This document shows positions 1 to 11,976 of a DNA stretch of 64,000 nt, piece by piece. The stretch is from assembly GCF_009727055.1 (NCBI RefSeq), contig NC_052357.1, positions 21,218,966 to 21,282,965 on the forward strand. The letters are read 5' to 3'. The DNA is from Benincasa hispida (lineage: Eukaryota; Streptophyta; Magnoliopsida; Cucurbitales; Cucurbitaceae). The notes under the pieces are model-generated. The model had not been told where the DNA came from and ran no database searches. It saw only the letters and a program-made list of their open reading frames with translations. A program made the position numbers and the translations under genes. The stretch's first letter is position 1, and the number at the start of each line of letters is the position of its first letter.

Positions 1-1535
1 GTAGAGATATGTGAGCGGGGGTATCCTATACAAAGGGGTTTGTATAAGACTGGACCATGACAAGAACAGTCTTATTATATAACACCGTTAATCATAAAGA
101 CGTACATTTCACCAGGATGACCATAGGTGACACGACCTGGATCCTAAGTGAGTTGTCAACTCCTGTCTATGAAGCTGACCCTTTGATTTGTATATGTGAG
201 AGTGGCCAGATCGCTAACTCAATAAGCTTACTATTTTGAAGATTTGTCTGATTTGAGAGCTGGGAACACAGCTACACAAGATGGAATTCACTCCTTCCCT
301 AATGTCGGGGTAAGTAGATAAATTGCTCCCTTAAGGGCTGATTATAGGGTTTGAACAATGTGGCGCCACACCCACTTTTAGCCCAAGAGGGGTTTGGTCA
401 TAGTTGGATCATGACTTATTGTTCATTAGAGGCATTAGTGGTACATAAGAAGTTAGATGTAACTATAGAAGAAAAACGGTAATTTTGGCCTAGCTGTACT
501 TACGAGCAATTTGTGAAGGGTCATTGTACCGTTGATTGGTTATATCCAATGGACACAAAAATATATCTGTATTGCGAAAGTGCAGCTGTCGATCTCTAGT
601 GGAGTGACTTAGATGTTGAGTAATTTAACTAGAGGAGTTTAATTAATTATTCAAGTACCATTGGAGCTTCAATTTATAAATCCATAAGGTCCCCTCTGTA
701 GCTCGACAGGGATTATTGAGAATTAGTTTTAGATTAATTTTAATTGTTCAAACTAATTGAGTGAATTAATTATATATGATATAATTAATATAATGTATTT
801 GATACATTATAATGTAAAGTTTATTTTGGTAGGATTAAATATTTGAATATGATTCAAATACTAATTGTATGGATAAGATTCATATAATTAAACTTAATAT
901 GAATTGGATTAATATAAATCTCACGCATTATTGAGAAAAATACAATAGATTATGTGTTATATTTGATATAGCATATAGTTTAATATATACTATATGATAA
1001 GATGGTTATCATATAAATATATATATAATTTGTTATAAATTTATTAAATTATTTGTTATTAATTAAATTATTTTGAATTAAATTAAATTAATTGGGGAGT
1101 GAGTTATAACTCTCTCCCTCTATTTTCTCTTAGTTTTTTATCGTGGTAGTGGGAGTGGTTTTTATTATCTTCTTCATAGAAGAGTGATCACAATGTGTGT
1201 CTGTGTGTTTTTTTTCTCAAAAAAACTTCTCAATTCTTCTATCCCTCTTCCCAAAAATATACAGAGCTCACACGTCCTATAATTCTCACCCCTAAGAAGA
1301 ATACAAAGGATTACCTCTTGGTGGTGTCCAAAGTTGGGTTGTCGTTTTGTTCGTGATCATTTGGAGAGGAAATACATGAAGACTTATTTGGCTTCAAAGG
1401 TAAGTGAATTTTCTGCCCTAGTTCCTCCTGTTAAGCATGCTGTAAAATTTGTTCTGTTATGCATAATTTATGTTCTCTGTTTTTAATGGTATAAAATTTG
1501 AAATTAGGAACAATCTCCGCTTCCGCAATGGACCT
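1..1535 (+). repeat. Copia-type LTR, plus, cut by window start
   Basis: The sequence matches, in order, the other long LTRs of this window (18,099-19,972 and 29,004-33,987). Shared landmarks are the TATACAAAG and TTGTATAAGAC block near the start, GGATGACCATAGGTGACACG near 116, the AATGTGGCGCCACA block near 360, and TTGATTGGTTATATCCAATGG near 530. An AT-rich centre follows, then a 3' portion ending near CCGCTTCCGCAATGG, comparable to the U5 end of the intact solo LTR. No coding sequence. The right end is approximate. Confidence 0.75.
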
Positions 1536-1539
1536 CACG

Positions 1540-2030
1540 ATTTTTTCACATAGTTAGCTCAGGATTGAGATCGAGTTTCCTTAGGTCATCTAATTGAAAT
1601 AGTCAATTTTAACAGGAAACGGTGTTATAAAGAAAAGTGACTATTTCGTGGTCCGGTCTTATGCAAACATCTTTTGCATAAGATGTCCCCACTCGCATGT
1701 CTCTACATTAATGATTTTGAGATTGCATCATTAGTATCATATGCAAAGTGGGCCGCATCCATAGTGTTTCCAGGTTAAGGTACCCAACTCTAACCTTATA
1801 CTTATAGACTGTTTTGGCTATATACTCAAACTTAATCCTCTTTTATGTCTCTACATAAAGTTCAAGTATTCATGCTATAGTCAAGAGTTCGTTAGTTTAT
1901 TGGATTTAGGCTATATACAAGTGCAATTTACATGTTCAATAACAACTTTATTGAATAAACCTCAACAATAACTTTATTGTAACATAGAATAAGTTTAAAG
2001 ATTTACAAACTGCGAGTTTTAGGACAAACA
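1540..2030 (-). repeat. Copia-type LTR start fragment, minus
   Basis: This piece runs in the opposite direction to the LTR on its left and matches the first ~480 bp of the LTRs at 24,578-26,312 and 49,704-50,216 (minus). Shared blocks include TTAGCTCAGGATT, GGTCCGGTCTTATGCAAAC and ACATAAAGTTCAAGTA. The likely LTR terminus (TG on the minus strand) is at 2,029-2,030. The two LTR pieces meet head to head near 1,540, which implies a rearrangement rather than a simple insertion. Confidence 0.6.
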
Positions 2031-2098
2031 ACTAAATATATATATATCAATATAAGATATAACCGAAAATAGTAATCATAAAGTAATCACGTGCAAAT

Positions 2099-2418
2099 CA
2101 AATAGAAATCAGATAACAAACACATTGATGTAACTTACATTGATATATTAGTAAATAATACAAACGATAATCATCACATGACAATCAAATAACAATCAAA
2201 TAGAAATCACTAACTACTAAGTAGTAATAAGAAATCAAATAGAAATCAGATGTCAATCAGATAACAAACACATTGATGTAACTTACATTGATATATTAGT
2301 AAATAATACAAACGATAATCATCACATGACAATCAAATAACAATCAAATAGAAATCACTAACTACTAAGTAGTAATAAGAAATCAAATAGAAATCAGATG
2401 TCAATCAGATAAAAAACA
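2099..2418. repeat. 148-bp tandem repeat, about 2.2 copies
   Basis: The block starting ACAAACACATTGATG at about 2,119 recurs 148 bp later, as does CTAACTACTAAGTAGT (2,210 and 2,358). The two full units look identical by eye, and a third starts and stops near 2,418. The unit is itself made of variants of AATCAAATAGAAATCA. No coding potential. Confidence 0.85.
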
Positions 2419-2974
2419 CAAACTATGTATTATGAAATATAAATCATATGAAAGTTAGATAGCAATCATAAAGTGTAACGACCCGACACCCTAGGACTTA
2501 GGTAAGGCCGTTACTAAAATAAATGCATGCACGAGTTTAAAACGATGCTCAGTTATTTGAAATAAATGCTATGTAAACAAGAAAAGTTCATAAGGTGTTT
2601 ATTAAATACAATTGTTAAATAGTTAATAGGGTACCCCAAAATTCTTAAAGGCTAAACAAAGGCATATAAAAGAAATAATCCTTAAGAAATAATCTTTAGT
2701 AATAAATTTTAAACAGTAAAACAAAATAACAGATTTCAAGATGCGGAAGCGAAAAGGTCTAGTCCCAGTGACACGATCATGAATTTCGCTGCGCCATCGC
2801 CGGTACATCTTTACCTTTTTCTGAAACATCAACATAATAAAGAATGAGTATGAAATACTCAATAAGTAACCCCACCACTAGGCATCTATATCCTCTAGAT
2901 ACCCGCATATGGCACATAAACATATGGAACAAACAAGAGACTGAGTCCTATCCTATTGTAGTTAAGTATGCCCA

Positions 2975-3255
2975 CAAAACTGGTGAATCCCGAAGGAAAC
3001 ACAAAATTGGTGAATCCCGAAGGAAAATACAAACTGGTGAAACCCGAAGGAAACACGAATTGGTGAATCACGAAGGAAACACAAAATTGCTGAATCCCGA
3101 AGGAAACACAAACGGGTGAATCCCAATGGCAACACAAAACTGGTGAATCCCAAAGGAAACACAAAACTGGTGAATCCCGAAGGAATCACAAAACTGGTGA
3201 ATCCCGAAGAAAACACAAAAATAATGAATCCCGAAGGAAACACAAGCTGGTGAGC
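2975..3255. repeat. 27-bp minisatellite inside the Gypsy-like LTR, ~10 units
   Basis: GGTGAATCCCGAAGGAAACA and its variants recur at about 2,982, 3,009, 3,036, 3,062, 3,089, 3,115, 3,142, 3,169, 3,196, 3,223 and 3,249, giving a period of 26-27 bp. Units differ by scattered substitutions. The short open frames across it (both strands) only reflect the period being a multiple of three. Confidence 0.9.
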
Positions 3256-4551
3256 ATCTAACTAATCAATGAGGATATTCACACAGTCTCAACGTTCTAA
3301 GAATCAACATTGTACAATTCTAAAACATACATGAAAATCCTTGATACCATGGCTTCATCACATACACATAATTCTTAACAACATATTATACAACATTCAT
3401 GTATACCTTACATCATAATTCCACAACATGCAAGTATGCCTCAACACCAACAAATCAGACATCGACATATGAAAACACATACTATCACATATTAACAATC
3501 AAGTACTTAGGTGTGTATGTAAACAAATCAAAACTCGTGCCAGAACATACTTTGATTCAGGTCATACTGTCAATCAACATGCTAACATTTACCATAACAT
3601 ACACTCATCACGCTAGCATACAACTAAAGTCTGGCCCGTGGGCAGTTCCAGTGGTAAGATTACTTACCTCAATCGAAACTTTATGGATAACGAAGCTCCG
3701 ATGGCCAAACTATAACGACAACTAGAAGTAGCGGCCCTAACACTGAAAACAACTCAAACAATTTCAATTCAACCATAACAGCAACACTTCAGAACCAAGT
3801 CCAGAATATTCAAAAACTTACCCAAAGGATGAAGGTCACTTCTAATTTCCCTTAACGTGCTCCCTCTAAATTCCAAGTTTCGCTAAAACTCACCTTCAAA
3901 TAAAAACCCAACACTGTGAATCAAAATGATGAAACCCAACGTTAATGGCTAAGAGATCTAACCGAGCTACCACAACCTTACCTAGAACAGGTCCCACGGC
4001 GACAAGGAAGATGGCCGACGACGATCCTGGGCTGGCAAAATGTGAAGAAGCGGCAGCTGGTCGAATCTGAGCCGGTGAGGTGCGAGGGAACAACAGCTAG
4101 ACAGATTTGAGCCGGTGAGATGCTGCGATTGACGAGGAATCTCCCTCGCGTAGCGGCGGGTCTGATGAGACAATGAAGGAAGCGCGGCGTTCGGATCTGA
4201 ATGGCAGTGAGGGAGGCGCACGTCATTCGGAATGGTAGCAAGGGAGACGCGGTGGCGAAAACTGGGCAGTGAGGGAAACGACGTTTGTGGGTTTGAGAGG
4301 AAAGAAGAAGGAAAAATTGGGGGGTTTTGCTGTTTGAGGAAGAAGAATGAGAGTTTTGGTGGGGGTTTTTTAAGAAAATGGTAATAATAAATGTAGGATT
4401 GATGGGGGTTTTAAAATATAATAATTAAAAAGGAAAGTGTAATTATAATAATTTTCTTCCGTTTCGAAAGGAAAATTAATTCCTGTCATAACCTTCACAT
4501 TGAAATTCAAAATTTAATAATTTTAATTTTTCGCCAAACTTAAATTCCTGC

Positions 4552-4558
4552 ATTTATA
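4552..4558 (-). promoter_or_regulatory. TATA-like box of the Gypsy-like LTR
   Basis: The minus strand reads AGTATAAATG here, placed where a U3 TATA box would be for the LTR that ends at 2,478. Assignment rests on position and motif only. Confidence 0.35.
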
Positions 4559-4794
4559 CTTGAGATCCAAAATTTCAAAAATGCCCTCTGCCAAAATTGA
4601 ACGCTGAAAAAGAAGGAAAAACGCAGGAGGGTAGAATTTCGCACACTGAAGATTTGGTATATGTATTGTGAGGGTAATTTTGGAATAAGAAAAAATATAA
4701 TCCCTTACAAAAATGCAATATGAATATTTTTTTTATATTTTTTTTTATATATTTTACCATATCTACAATATTTAAGAAAATCATGGTATGGATG

Positions 4795-7197
4795 TGTCAC
4801 ACCCCTTCACAAATTTACCACTTTTACCTAGAAAGAGACGTGAAGATAACAAATATCACCCTTTTGTGATACTCACTGACTGCCTTAACCTGATTTACCC
4901 AAAAACTTTTAAGATTAAGAAATAACTTAACTCAAATTCTTATTTTGTTACAACTAAACATAATGTTCATACAACTTATATTTACAACCTCCATAACTAA
5001 CTACGAACAACTTGGACCCTAAGATAAAGAATTAATTAAAGGAAAACAAATCTCGTGATGTGACAGACTTCAACCTTGTGCGGCATCCAAAACTCTTTAC
5101 CGCTTCTTGTGGGGGAAAAAAACAAGAAAGAATGAGTTAGGAGGCCTATTGAGTGGCATTTTAAATAAACATAGGATTTTTCCTTTTAAAATCTTTTGAG
5201 AATCATTCAAGATATTTCCAATTCCACAATAAAATATTTAAATATCCAACCAATAACCAACTTAAATACATTAAATCATTAAGGTGGCATGATCTTAATT
5301 TCCCTCAATGACTCTAGAGATAAAATCTGCATAAATTCGTCCCGAGATTCGAACACCTAACTCTGTACCAATATAACCTGTCTTATGTGCACATGTCGAT
5401 AATATCCCTTTAGATGTGCTCGAGACACGCTAATACAACCAGGGTACATTATCTGTGGTTGAAATTCGTTTCCATCAACCACAATAAAATATAAGTTTTC
5501 CAACCAAATCTAAAAATTTCAATCCAAACCTTTATTTTTATAGAAATTATATAGAAGTAGTAAATAAATTTCTATATAAAACATGTTTTCATGCAAACCA
5601 CGGATAAAGTATATTTATTTAAATCTAGAGTTCAACTAAAAAAGCTTATAAAACTGATCATGTCAGGTTTCCAAACCATACAATACTAGTATATCAATCA
5701 AAGTATTTGAAAGTGAACCACTCACAATAACCGGCAAGGATTCCTCTCTCTCTCCAAGCCTTCTCAGTCTCTAATTTGACCCCCAATGCCTCCTAATTCC
5801 AACTTGTCCTGAATTAGTCCAAAATCAGCTTAGAATTCCAAATTTACTCCATTTAAAGTTAGAATATCCTTCTTAGGCTCAAATATTAAGAAACATATCA
5901 TCTAACCCATTATAACTCACTAAAATACCCAGATGGCCCAAAGACAAGTAACTGGGCAACAATAAGGACTGGGTGTACACTAGTGGTGTGCTGGGTGCGT
6001 TGGACACCACAGATGGGCATGGGAAGACACACAGGCATGGCTTGATAGGCGTTGGGGTGTTGGCGGGGCGTGCGGACGCAGGGCATGTGTCTAACGTTGG
6101 TTGTTGGACGCGCGGCAGAGACAAGCATGCGGCATGCACGAACACGAGCGTGTGCAAGCGTTTTGATGGGCAGGTGTGTACGCAAGGTGTGCACGAGCTT
6201 TGACAGATGGGCGCGGCTGGACGCACGGGCGGTGTGTGGCGTGCACGGCCTATATTGCAGGCTGGCAAACTTGCCTCCTACATTGACCTCATTTAGTTTT
6301 CTCCAAGTTTTTCCAACTTTTCCAACCTCCAATTCTCACGGCAGCCTAGGGTCTTCTTCTTCACTCAGTTCTCTCTAATTTGGCTGAAGAATTTTTTAGT
6401 TTCCCTGAGTGAGTCGATAGAACTAAGGTTCCATTTCCACCTATTATATAACCCACGAAATTTTCCTACTCAGCCCCTTACTCTTTGTGTTGACATCTCC
6501 TACTTAGACTCTTGATTAGGTGTTAACCCTAAAATAAGCCACAACCTTTCTTTGACGTGGCTAAACCAAATCTATGTGGTTCTTAATTTTTTCAGTAATC
6601 CACTACCTCCTACTTTAACTTATCCAACTTTCCTTCTCATTTTACCACCTCCTACTTCCAAGCCTTACCTGTTACTTAGCCATCAACTTAGCCTTCCTCC
6701 CTAAGCAACCTACCAAGTGAACACATCCACTCCTTAATCCCAATGCATGGTCCACAATGTTGCGTCTAATATAACCCCAAATTTTCTTTGTGAACACTTG
6801 AATCCAATCTAATCCTTAAGGTATGCGTTTAAGAAAACCTCGTATGCATCCAACATGCTTTGCTTTACTATGTTACGTTCCCGCCTTATGTGTCCAATGC
6901 TACTTCCTTTGTCCAAGTTATGCTCCCAAGATGATTTAACCATGTGTCCAGCGCCAAGATATCTCCAAAAGAGGTTTCTTCCTTAGGTTGTTCCAAATAC
7001 CACTTATTGGTTGTTGTACTCAATACCATGATGAGTTGAACTTTGTCAAAACCCCATTCCAATGCATGCTACCAAGGCTACACTTAGTCAAATTTTATCC
7101 TTCATCCTCAAGTGCAAATCTTATGTCCTAAAGTATGTTATTCCTATCCAAGTCAAGTTTATTTTGGGGGTGTTAATCCAAAGTTTTAGGGCTTACA
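4795..7197 (-). repeat. Second Gypsy-like LTR, minus
   Basis: Minus-strand ends are TGTAAGCCC (7,197) and GGGGTGTGACA (4,795). The second matches the end of the LTR at 30,224-33,075. A minus-strand TATATAA lies near 6,441-6,450, followed by a GC-rich stretch (5,960-6,250) before the AT-rich remainder. It abuts the 2,478 LTR almost directly. I found no matching 5-bp target duplication (AATTC against CATCC), so the boundaries are tentative. Open frames of 76-140 aa in the GC-rich part show no protein domain. Confidence 0.5.
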
Positions 7198-8640
7198 GAA
7201 TTCTAAGGTATATGTTAAATTAGCTACCTGATGCAATTTTCCCAAGAAAATATCCACGCTAAGATTTAGGCAATCATTTCAACTATCCAAATCACTAAAA
7301 ATTAGGAAGTGAAAAAATAAGACTATCTTAACAAATAAAAATAAATTATGATAACTAAAAGTAATTAACACTAAAAAGGTGTATCGCAATAAATGAAAGG
7401 TAATTTAGAAAGTGGGACCCATTTTTTTATGTTTGCTATTGTTTATCTACGTTCCGCATTCATACTGACAAGTGGGCCTCAATTGAAAATATGTAATCAA
7501 GTAATGTAATATGAATGATGAGCATGAGATGATTAATTGAATTGCATCTGAGAATTACGTCGTATCGTTAACGTTACCATGGTTATGGCTATTGTTATCA
7601 TTATTGTCACTATTTCAGAGAAAAAAAACTATAAATTTTGCCACATTTACTATTACCGTTACCGTTACCATTATGTTTTGGCTCTCAGAGACAAAGGTAA
7701 CCATAACCATAATAGTAAATTTGACAAAATTCTTAATTTTAGGTAAATGCGATCAAAAGTGATCTAACTACATTTACGATTGAGACCCATTACGATTGAT
7801 CTGTCAATGGAATTCGATTACGATTACACCAATTTTTATTATGAATTGGTAAACGTGGTGTAAACTATAATCTATTATTGCTTTATTGTGCCTAAATACT
7901 TATGAAATCACTTTGCGCATCCATCTCACAAACATAATGCACGAACTATATAAATTATGTTGCCAACAAATGTATATATACATAATGGTAGATATGATAA
8001 TGTGATTGTAATTTTAAATATGAGTATGCATCCGCACGCACGCATATACACATTTTTCGTTCAAACGCACCTCCTCCTCTGCAGATACAAATAGGAGTTA
8101 GAAAAAATCATGTAATGGAGAAATGTTTAGTGTTTGCTCTTTTTTTGTTGTCCCGAGCAGAAGCATGATATGTGATCGTATCTCTCAATTAAATTTACAG
8201 AACATACATAAACCAGAGATGTGATGGAAACAAAGCATGATAAACATTCAATATCCTATAGCATGTTTTTACATAACACGAGAAGACTGATGCACGAGGA
8301 TTGGAAGTCAATTTTACTCGACAACCAAATCCCGTGGACGTGGTATGTGATGCATGTTCCTAAGATATGCGTTGATAGTCATATGTCGATGGTCATGCAT
8401 TGGAATGAAAATTACATTATGCAATGACCATGTATCCTGCCACAAGTTTTCTTGCGTTCACGCCAAGTATAACATGAACGCAAGTTTCTCGGGTAATCCG
8501 AGGTCGAACACAAGGACTTGTAACTATATGTTTGTGGTGATGTGCATGTGGCGGTTGAATAAAAGAATGGAGGGGATGTTGCTATGTTAATCCTACTCCT
8601 ACTCCTATCTAACAAACAACACAATGAGAACATGCATGAA
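7198..8640. other. AT-rich intergenic DNA, no gene seen
   Basis: No protein domain, RNA gene or clear transposon ends were recognised. It holds the imperfect inverted repeat described separately at 7,633-7,741. Small open frames at 8,221-8,590 have no recognisable features. Confidence 0.5.
7633..7741. repeat. Imperfect inverted repeat (foldback)
   Basis: The left arm (7,633-7,669) contains TTTACTATTACCGTTACCGT. The right arm (7,696-7,741), read on the minus strand, contains AATTTACTATTATGGTTATG. The arms pair over about 36 nt with a few mismatches and a loop of about 26 nt. This could be a worn MITE or a hairpin; no target duplication was identified. Confidence 0.6.
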
Positions 8641-10384
8641 AGGTAGAGATGCGACAAACCTTGACATGAAAATAAATATGTGGGAAAATAGATAAAATGT
8701 GGAGATGTTTTCATTGAAAAACTTAAAGAGTGATCGCAAGGGCAACCCTAATCAACACAATCCATGAAATCATGCTACACACACGTGAACCTAACTTTAG
8801 GACGTATACAGTATATCTGCGATATTTTCGAAAAGCCTATGCCTGCCTAGACCTCCATAACCCGCTCACTAGCTCTCGCCGCATGAGCGTGCTACCACAT
8901 AACCCCTTATCCTACTTCTTGGACACATGAAAATCCATTTTATAGGGTGCATACGATGTATGAAGCAAACAGAGCTTGTCTCTAAGATCCCCATTCTTTC
9001 CTATGCATTCCAATCCGCTCTCTCGAGTCTTAGATTTGGGTTTTAGACTACTCTCTCAAGTATTCCTAAATGATGAATGATGCGCTCATAGAACAAGGTA
9101 ATCGCATGAACTTGGCTGACCTAAGTTTATTCCTATCTCTAGTGAACAACGCAAACATTGCTTAATGCGACCAACCAGTTACCCTCCCAGGTAGTTAGTT
9201 GTTGCTGACTTTACACATAGACAAGCATTGCATTAGCCTATAGACAAACATTGTTGTAGCTTCACAGTAAGCAAATAAGGTTACGCACACACTCACACAA
9301 CGCACATCGCTCTATAGGTTGCTACATGCTTCATATCCGTAGTCCACATGACTAAGTATGCAATACCCGAGCAATCCCACTAAATGTTGCAATGAAAGTA
9401 AAGATGCTAAGCAAGAAGATGGAGATGGAGTCGAAGGAATAGAGAAATGCATTGAAAACACATTGTATTAATTTCTTAATTCAAAATGTCATACAATACA
9501 ATGTAGGCAAAGAAAGGAAAAAGAAATGATCGGCTGGAAGCAAAACTTTGCTTCCAGCGGATGTGCGTCAAGGCTGTCGGTGGGGTCATGGATGGGTGGA
9601 GGAGCTGACTCTCTCGAGATCTAGCTCCGGTCATCACTCGGAATGGATTAAGAAGGTGAAGAACTCTCAGCCATCTTCTCACGCAGTTTGTCTGAATCAT
9701 GGGGAAAGTCCCCGGTTCACAAGGATCCTCCTCAGGATGATTGGAATTATGCTCATCGGCTTCTATTTATAGAGTTTGGACTGCCGACAGCATTAATTGG
9801 ACTGCTCTGAGTCTGACATTCGGCGCGTCAGTCCTTTCTGAACTTCTGCCACCAACGTCGCGGTAGGTGAAATGTCAACATCAGCTTTGGATTTTCTCGA
9901 GGTAGATGCGTTGATGCGTTCATTCCACCAACCTTGCGTTGATCCCATTAGAATGTGTTGCCACATAGCCGCAATCATTCAATGGCCGCATTCGCTTAAC
10001 ACCGCATCTCTACATGATGACCGCAATCGCTTGACGAGCACAACTCCCATGCAATGGAAGCATATGGCTGATTACTGCAACATCCATGCGTTGATCGATG
10101 TGCTTGCCTTTGCGATGGAATATTTCTTCGCATGCGGTCGTCTATGCAATGGTCCAGTTTTCGCGTTTGCGTTCATTTCCTGCATTAGCTACGAAAATAG
10201 AACATTGAACACTTAATTAACGCAAAGTAATAGGTTAGTGAGATTCGACATGCTGATCGACGCAAACTCATATTCTCGTAAATTCGTATCATGATCGACG
10301 CAATTTCTGCCTAACAAGCTTCATAGTTCTCAGTAAAAGGACTAAGATGGCATGCATTTCTGCATGTCATCAAAGACCAAGGAG
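8641..10384 (-). repeat. Unclassified LTR-like repeat region
   Basis: A minus-strand CTATAAATAG (9,763-9,772) resembles an LTR TATA box. Upstream of it on that strand (9,880-10,370) lies sequence rich in GCGTTGA motifs, as in the U3 of the Gypsy-like LTR at 30,224-33,075. Downstream (8,640-9,760) is untranslated-looking DNA. Open frames of up to 114 aa carry no domain. Ends are not resolved. Confidence 0.35.
9763..9772 (-). promoter_or_regulatory. TATA-like box
   Basis: The minus strand reads CTATAAATAG in a moderately GC-rich setting, as in LTR promoters. No gene follows it. Confidence 0.3.
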
Positions 10385-11683
10385 AACTTACCCTTGAAGT
10401 CACAAAGTCTTCTTGCTCTCTTCTCATGCACGAACTCAACGAACAATATCTCCAAGTGCAACAACATCAAATGAACACCACCAACAGTGATTCCTTAGTA
10501 TTCTCTATAGGGTGAGAAATCGAGCAAGAGATGTGGGCTTTGCTCTTAATTTTTGCAAGGAGAGATGTGTAAAGAGGATGAGTTTCCTATAGATTAAAAA
10601 TTGAGAAGTTCTGTATCAAGAATGATCTCCCACTCCTACCGAAAGAAAAACTTATCGTGACAATCACTTTCACGATATCCACGAAAGACGGGGGTGGAGG
10701 GAGTTACAATAAATCCCTCCTTAATTTAAATTAATTAAAACAAAATTTTATTTAATTTATATTAACATATATATACGCATTAACTACTTTAATAGTATAT
10801 ATAATAAGCTTTATATTATATCAAATATAACACATAACCTATAGTTTACATTATCACATATAATATAAGTTATAGTTTATTCTTTCGTTTAATCTATAGT
10901 ATTTAAAATCAATCAAATTCATATTAAACTTAATCTATAGTTTTTATAAGAAACATATTCGAATAATTAATATTCAAATCATATTCAAATATTTATTTTA
11001 TCTCAAATAAAACTGTATATTATAATGTATTAAATACATTATATTAATTATATCAAATATAATTAATTTCCTCAATTAGGTTGAACAATTGAAATTAATC
11101 CAAAATTAATTTGATTCTCAATAATCTCAATTGAGCTACCAAGAGAACCTTATGGACCTATAGTATGAAGCTCAATTGGTACTTGATTAATTAATTAAAC
11201 TCTTTATTTAAATTAACCAACTTCCATTAACCGCCGAGCTCCATAAGTACTGACAGGTGCGCTCTTCACACTATAGATATATTTTTGTGTCCATTGGATA
11301 TAACCAATCAATGGTGCATTGACCCTTCACAATTGCACGTAAGTACAGCTAGACCAAAATTACCATTTTGCCCCTGTAGTTATATCTAACTCCTTGAGTA
11401 CCAATGATCTCTCTAATGAACAATAAGTCATAGTCCAACTAGAACCAAACCCCTCTCGGGTTAGAAGAGGGTGTGACACCACATTGTTCAAGTCCCAGAA
11501 TTAGCCTTTAAGGGAGCAATTTTCCTATTTACTCTAACTATAGAAAATTAGTGAATTCCTTCTTGTGCAGCTACGTTCTCAGCTCCCCAATCAGACGAAT
11601 CCCCAAAATGGTAGGCATCTTGAGTCAACGAACAAGCCACAATCACTCATGCAAATCAAAGAATCGTAAGAGGGAACTCGTGT
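10385..11683 (-). repeat. Copia LTR fragment, minus, start missing
   Basis: It matches the minus copy of the window's main Copia LTR: CTTAGTATTCTC (10,495), the AT-rich core (10,730-11,080), GAGAACCTTATGGACCTATA (11,144), ATATAACCAATCAA (11,298) and ACATTGTTCAAGTCC (11,482). The first ~460 bp of a full LTR are absent at 11,683, where the sequence switches abruptly to a different part of an LTR. Confidence 0.7.
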
Positions 11684-11976
11684 GAGGAAAACCTTGAGCG
11701 GAAGCGAATCATCCAAATTCCATTATTTATCAAATATTAAGTTTACAATAAACATACAAGTGATAGACATTAAAGTTAAATTACAACATGCTTTTACAAG
11801 AAAAGGGTTCAAGGTACATTACCTTTGAAGACCTTTTTCTTCACGAATCCTCCCTCGAACAGAATCAACAATCTTGAAGACCTTCTTCAAGATTTTCTCG
11901 AACCAAAAATCGGACACAACCACAAAGGAGTCCTTAGTATTCTCGGGGTGAGAACCCAGGAGTGGTGGGCTCTGAA
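11684..11976 (-). repeat. Copia LTR 3'-end piece, minus
   Basis: It resembles the end of the preceding LTR (compare CTTAGTATTCTCGGGGTGAG near 11,933 with 10,495-10,515) and starts with a GAGCGGAAGCG block like the U5 end of related LTRs. It is joined head to head to the plus-strand LTR remnant that begins at about 11,977, so this is a rearrangement scar. Confidence 0.5.

Larger units (their letters stand above)
2478..4790 (-). repeat. Gypsy-like LTR, minus (probable solo LTR)
   Basis: On the minus strand the LTR ends at 2,478 with GGTCGTTACA, a terminus typical of plant Gypsy LTRs. An inverted relative lies at 54,480-55,544 and shares the terminus, the minisatellite, the CCCGTGGGCAGTTCCAGT block (3,634) and the AGATTACTTACCTC block. 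A minus-strand TATA-like TATAAAT lies at 4,552-4,558, followed in the transcription direction by a GC-rich stretch (3,960-4,260). No primer binding site or gag-pol adjoins it. The right-hand edge is not resolved and no target duplication was found. Confidence 0.6.

Noticed and set aside
2975..3255. CRISPR-like repeat array
   Set aside because: The units are contiguous 27-bp repeats without unique spacers, inside a plant LTR.
5879..6378. Overlapping frames of 76-140 aa in a GC-rich stretch
   Set aside because: Frames are open on both strands because of composition; the region lies inside a Gypsy-like LTR and no domain is recognised.
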